A DNA stretch of 7,666 bases from DASYSA01 sp036003885. Its GTDB lineage: Bacteria; Acidobacteriota; Blastocatellia; UBA7656. Location of the stretch: assembly GCA_036003885.1 (NCBI GenBank), contig DASYSA010000147.1, positions 1 to 7,666 of the forward strand. The letters are read 5' to 3'. Below the pieces are notes generated by a model, which worked only from the letters and a program-made list of their open reading frames with translations, was not told where the DNA came from and did not search any database. Positions 6,470-7,666 of the stretch are shown piece by piece (position 1 is the first letter of the stretch; every line of letters begins with the position of its first letter). A program made the translations under genes and the position numbers.

Positions 6470-6552
6470 GCTTTTCTCCAGAATGCGCGCCTCCACCTGC
6501 CGCCGAGTAGCGCGCTGCAATTGACTGTAATGTGGGGGCTTGAATTTCGAGA

Positions 6553-7647
6553 CTATTTCGACAGAGTAGCTTTAAGTGCCGAACGAATCAGGCGAGGGGG
6601 CACATCCGACCTCACTACGACCCGGCCGATCTCAACGGGCAGCACAAAAGCCAGCAAACCGCCCTCGGCCTTCTTATCGTGCTGCATGGCTGAGATTATA
6701 TCACCTAGTGCAAGACTATTCGTCTCGGGGAGCTTTCCGACCCTTGCTATGGCGTTATCTATGGCCTCCCGTTCCTCCAGTCTGAGAAGACCCATCTGTT
6801 CCGCTATTCGGGCGGCGGCGCGCATACCATGCCCTACCGCTTCGCCATGAAGGAAGCGTCGATACTGCGTAACGGCCTCTAGCGCATGTCCAACGGTATG
6901 GCCGAAATTCAGAATTCGACGCAGTCCGGTTTCGCGCTCGTCGCGACGAACCACGCCGGCCTTAATCTCACATGAGCGCGCGATGAGAGGTACAAGTTTC
7001 TCAAGGTCGAATTGCCTTAACCGGTCCATTTCGCGTTCGATTCGATGGAACAGGTGGCGGTCTTTGATCACACCGTACTTGATGGCTTCGTGCAGGCCGG
7101 CTCGCATCTCTCGTGGCGGGAGAGTTGTCAGCGTTTCGGGATCGATGACCACAAGGGAGGGTTGATGAAATATACCTATCAAATTCTTTCCCAGGGGATG
7201 GTTGACGGCGGTCTTGCCGCCAACCGAACTGTCTATTTGGGCGAGCAGTGTTGTGGGCACCTGAATCAGCCGGATACCTCTGAGGTAGGTCGCAGCCACG
7301 AAGCCCGCGAGGTCGCCAATCACGCCGCCCCCAAGCGCTACCATGACGTCCGAGCGCTCGACTCGCTTTTCTATCATGAAGCTATAGAGTGCCTCTGCGG
7401 TCCGCAGGCTCTTGAAGCGCTCGCCATCACCTATGAGGAAGCGGTGCGGCTGAAAACCGGCTTTAGCGAGCGAACCCGCTGAGATCCGGCCGTAGAGCGC
7501 GTCGACTCTTGGATTACTCACGATGACCGCTTGCCTGGTCCTATCGCCCAGAGCTTCACGGGCCAGTCGACCCACCCGGCTCAGGCACCCAGGCTCGATA
7601 TGAATCGCATAGCGGCGGTCGCCGAGTTTGACGTCGATTGTATGCAT
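6553..7647 (-). CDS. aroB: 3-dehydroquinate synthase
   Basis: AroB converts DAHP to 3-dehydroquinate in the second step of the shikimate pathway, in the cytoplasm, using NAD and a divalent metal such as zinc. The 364-residue length is typical. All landmarks are present: GDGERFKS at 73-80, the NAD-binding glycine motif GGGVIGDLAGFVAATYLRG at 106-124, PTTLLAQIDSSVGGKTAVNH at 131-150 and GKNLIG at 153-158. Metal ligands by family comparison are Glu187 (HEAIKYG), His250 (NFGHTVGHALE) and His267 (HGEAVGHGM), so the enzyme should be active. The common AGLAEVIKYG reads AGLHEAIKYG here, a minor variant next to the metal ligand. The N-terminus (MHTIDVKLGDRRYAIHI) fits the family start. The ATG overlaps a TGA as TGATG and no Shine-Dalgarno sequence is visible before it, which suggests translational coupling to an upstream gene outside the window. 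Identification is essentially certain. Confidence 0.98.
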   Translation of the reverse strand: MHTIDVKLGDRRYAIHIEPGCLSRVGRLAREALGDRTRQAVIVSNPRVDALYGRISAGSLAKAGFQPHRFLIGDGERFKSLRTAEALYSFMIEKRVERSDVMVALGGGVIGDLAGFVAATYLRGIRLIQVPTTLLAQIDSSVGGKTAVNHPLGKNLIGIFHQPSLVVIDPETLTTLPPREMRAGLHEAIKYGVIKDRHLFHRIEREMDRLRQFDLEKLVPLIARSCEIKAGVVRRDERETGLRRILNFGHTVGHALEAVTQYRRFLHGEAVGHGMRAAARIAEQMGLLRLEEREAIDNAIARVGKLPETNSLALGDIISAMQHDKKAEGGLLAFVLPVEIGRVVVRSDVPPRLIRSALKATLSK

Positions 7648-7666
7648 CAGGTCGACTGTGGACAGG

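Noticed and set aside
7045..7482. A 145-residue + strand open frame opposite aroB.
   Set aside because: aroB is certain on the - strand, and this frame shows no family features.

Overview
This 7.7 kb window looks like ordinary chromosome from a moderately GC-rich, Gram-negative bacterium. The evidence is a lipoprotein with a clear lipobox, exported proteins with Sec-type signal peptides, an M16-type secreted protein and a 3-keto-disaccharide hydrolase-like (DUF1080) domain. Acidobacteriota or a similar soil phylum is a reasonable guess, but nothing here fixes the taxonomy. I see no insertion sequence, CRISPR array, tRNA, rRNA or phage module.

Layout, left to right. (1) Positions 1-164 hold the 3' end of a + strand gene with a basic, proline-rich tail. 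It is closed by a very stable intrinsic terminator with a C(UUCG)G loop (186-222). (2) Positions 165-319 are intergenic and hold that terminator, a second small inverted repeat (228-249) that resembles a REP-type hairpin, and the ribosome binding site of the next gene. (3) Positions 320-2020 (+) encode an exported amidase-signature hydrolase. (4) The rest of the window is on the - strand. Read in the direction of transcription it runs aroB (7647-6553), a small DUF4845-like membrane protein (6469-6089), an intergenic region with a palindrome and a good sigma-70-type promoter (5920-6088), an M16-like two-half protein (5919-2935) and a DUF1080 lipoprotein (2896-2057). The amidase and the lipoprotein genes converge with only 36 bases between them.

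How the genes work together. aroB is housekeeping shikimate-pathway metabolism and probably the second or later gene of an operon, because its ATG overlaps a TGA from upstream and it has no visible ribosome binding site. The DUF4845-like gene may be read through from aroB. The M16-like gene and the DUF1080 lipoprotein gene are 38 bases apart and probably form one transcription unit for two envelope proteins, started by the promoter at 5951-5980.

The most notable point is that the M16-like protein has lost the HxxEH zinc motif in both halves. It is therefore probably a catalytically dead, single-chain M16 pseudopeptidase. Two start sites also deserve correction: the M16-like gene very probably starts at GTG 5919 and the DUF4845-like gene at ATG 6469, each behind a good Shine-Dalgarno sequence. 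I found no convincing new multi-gene system.
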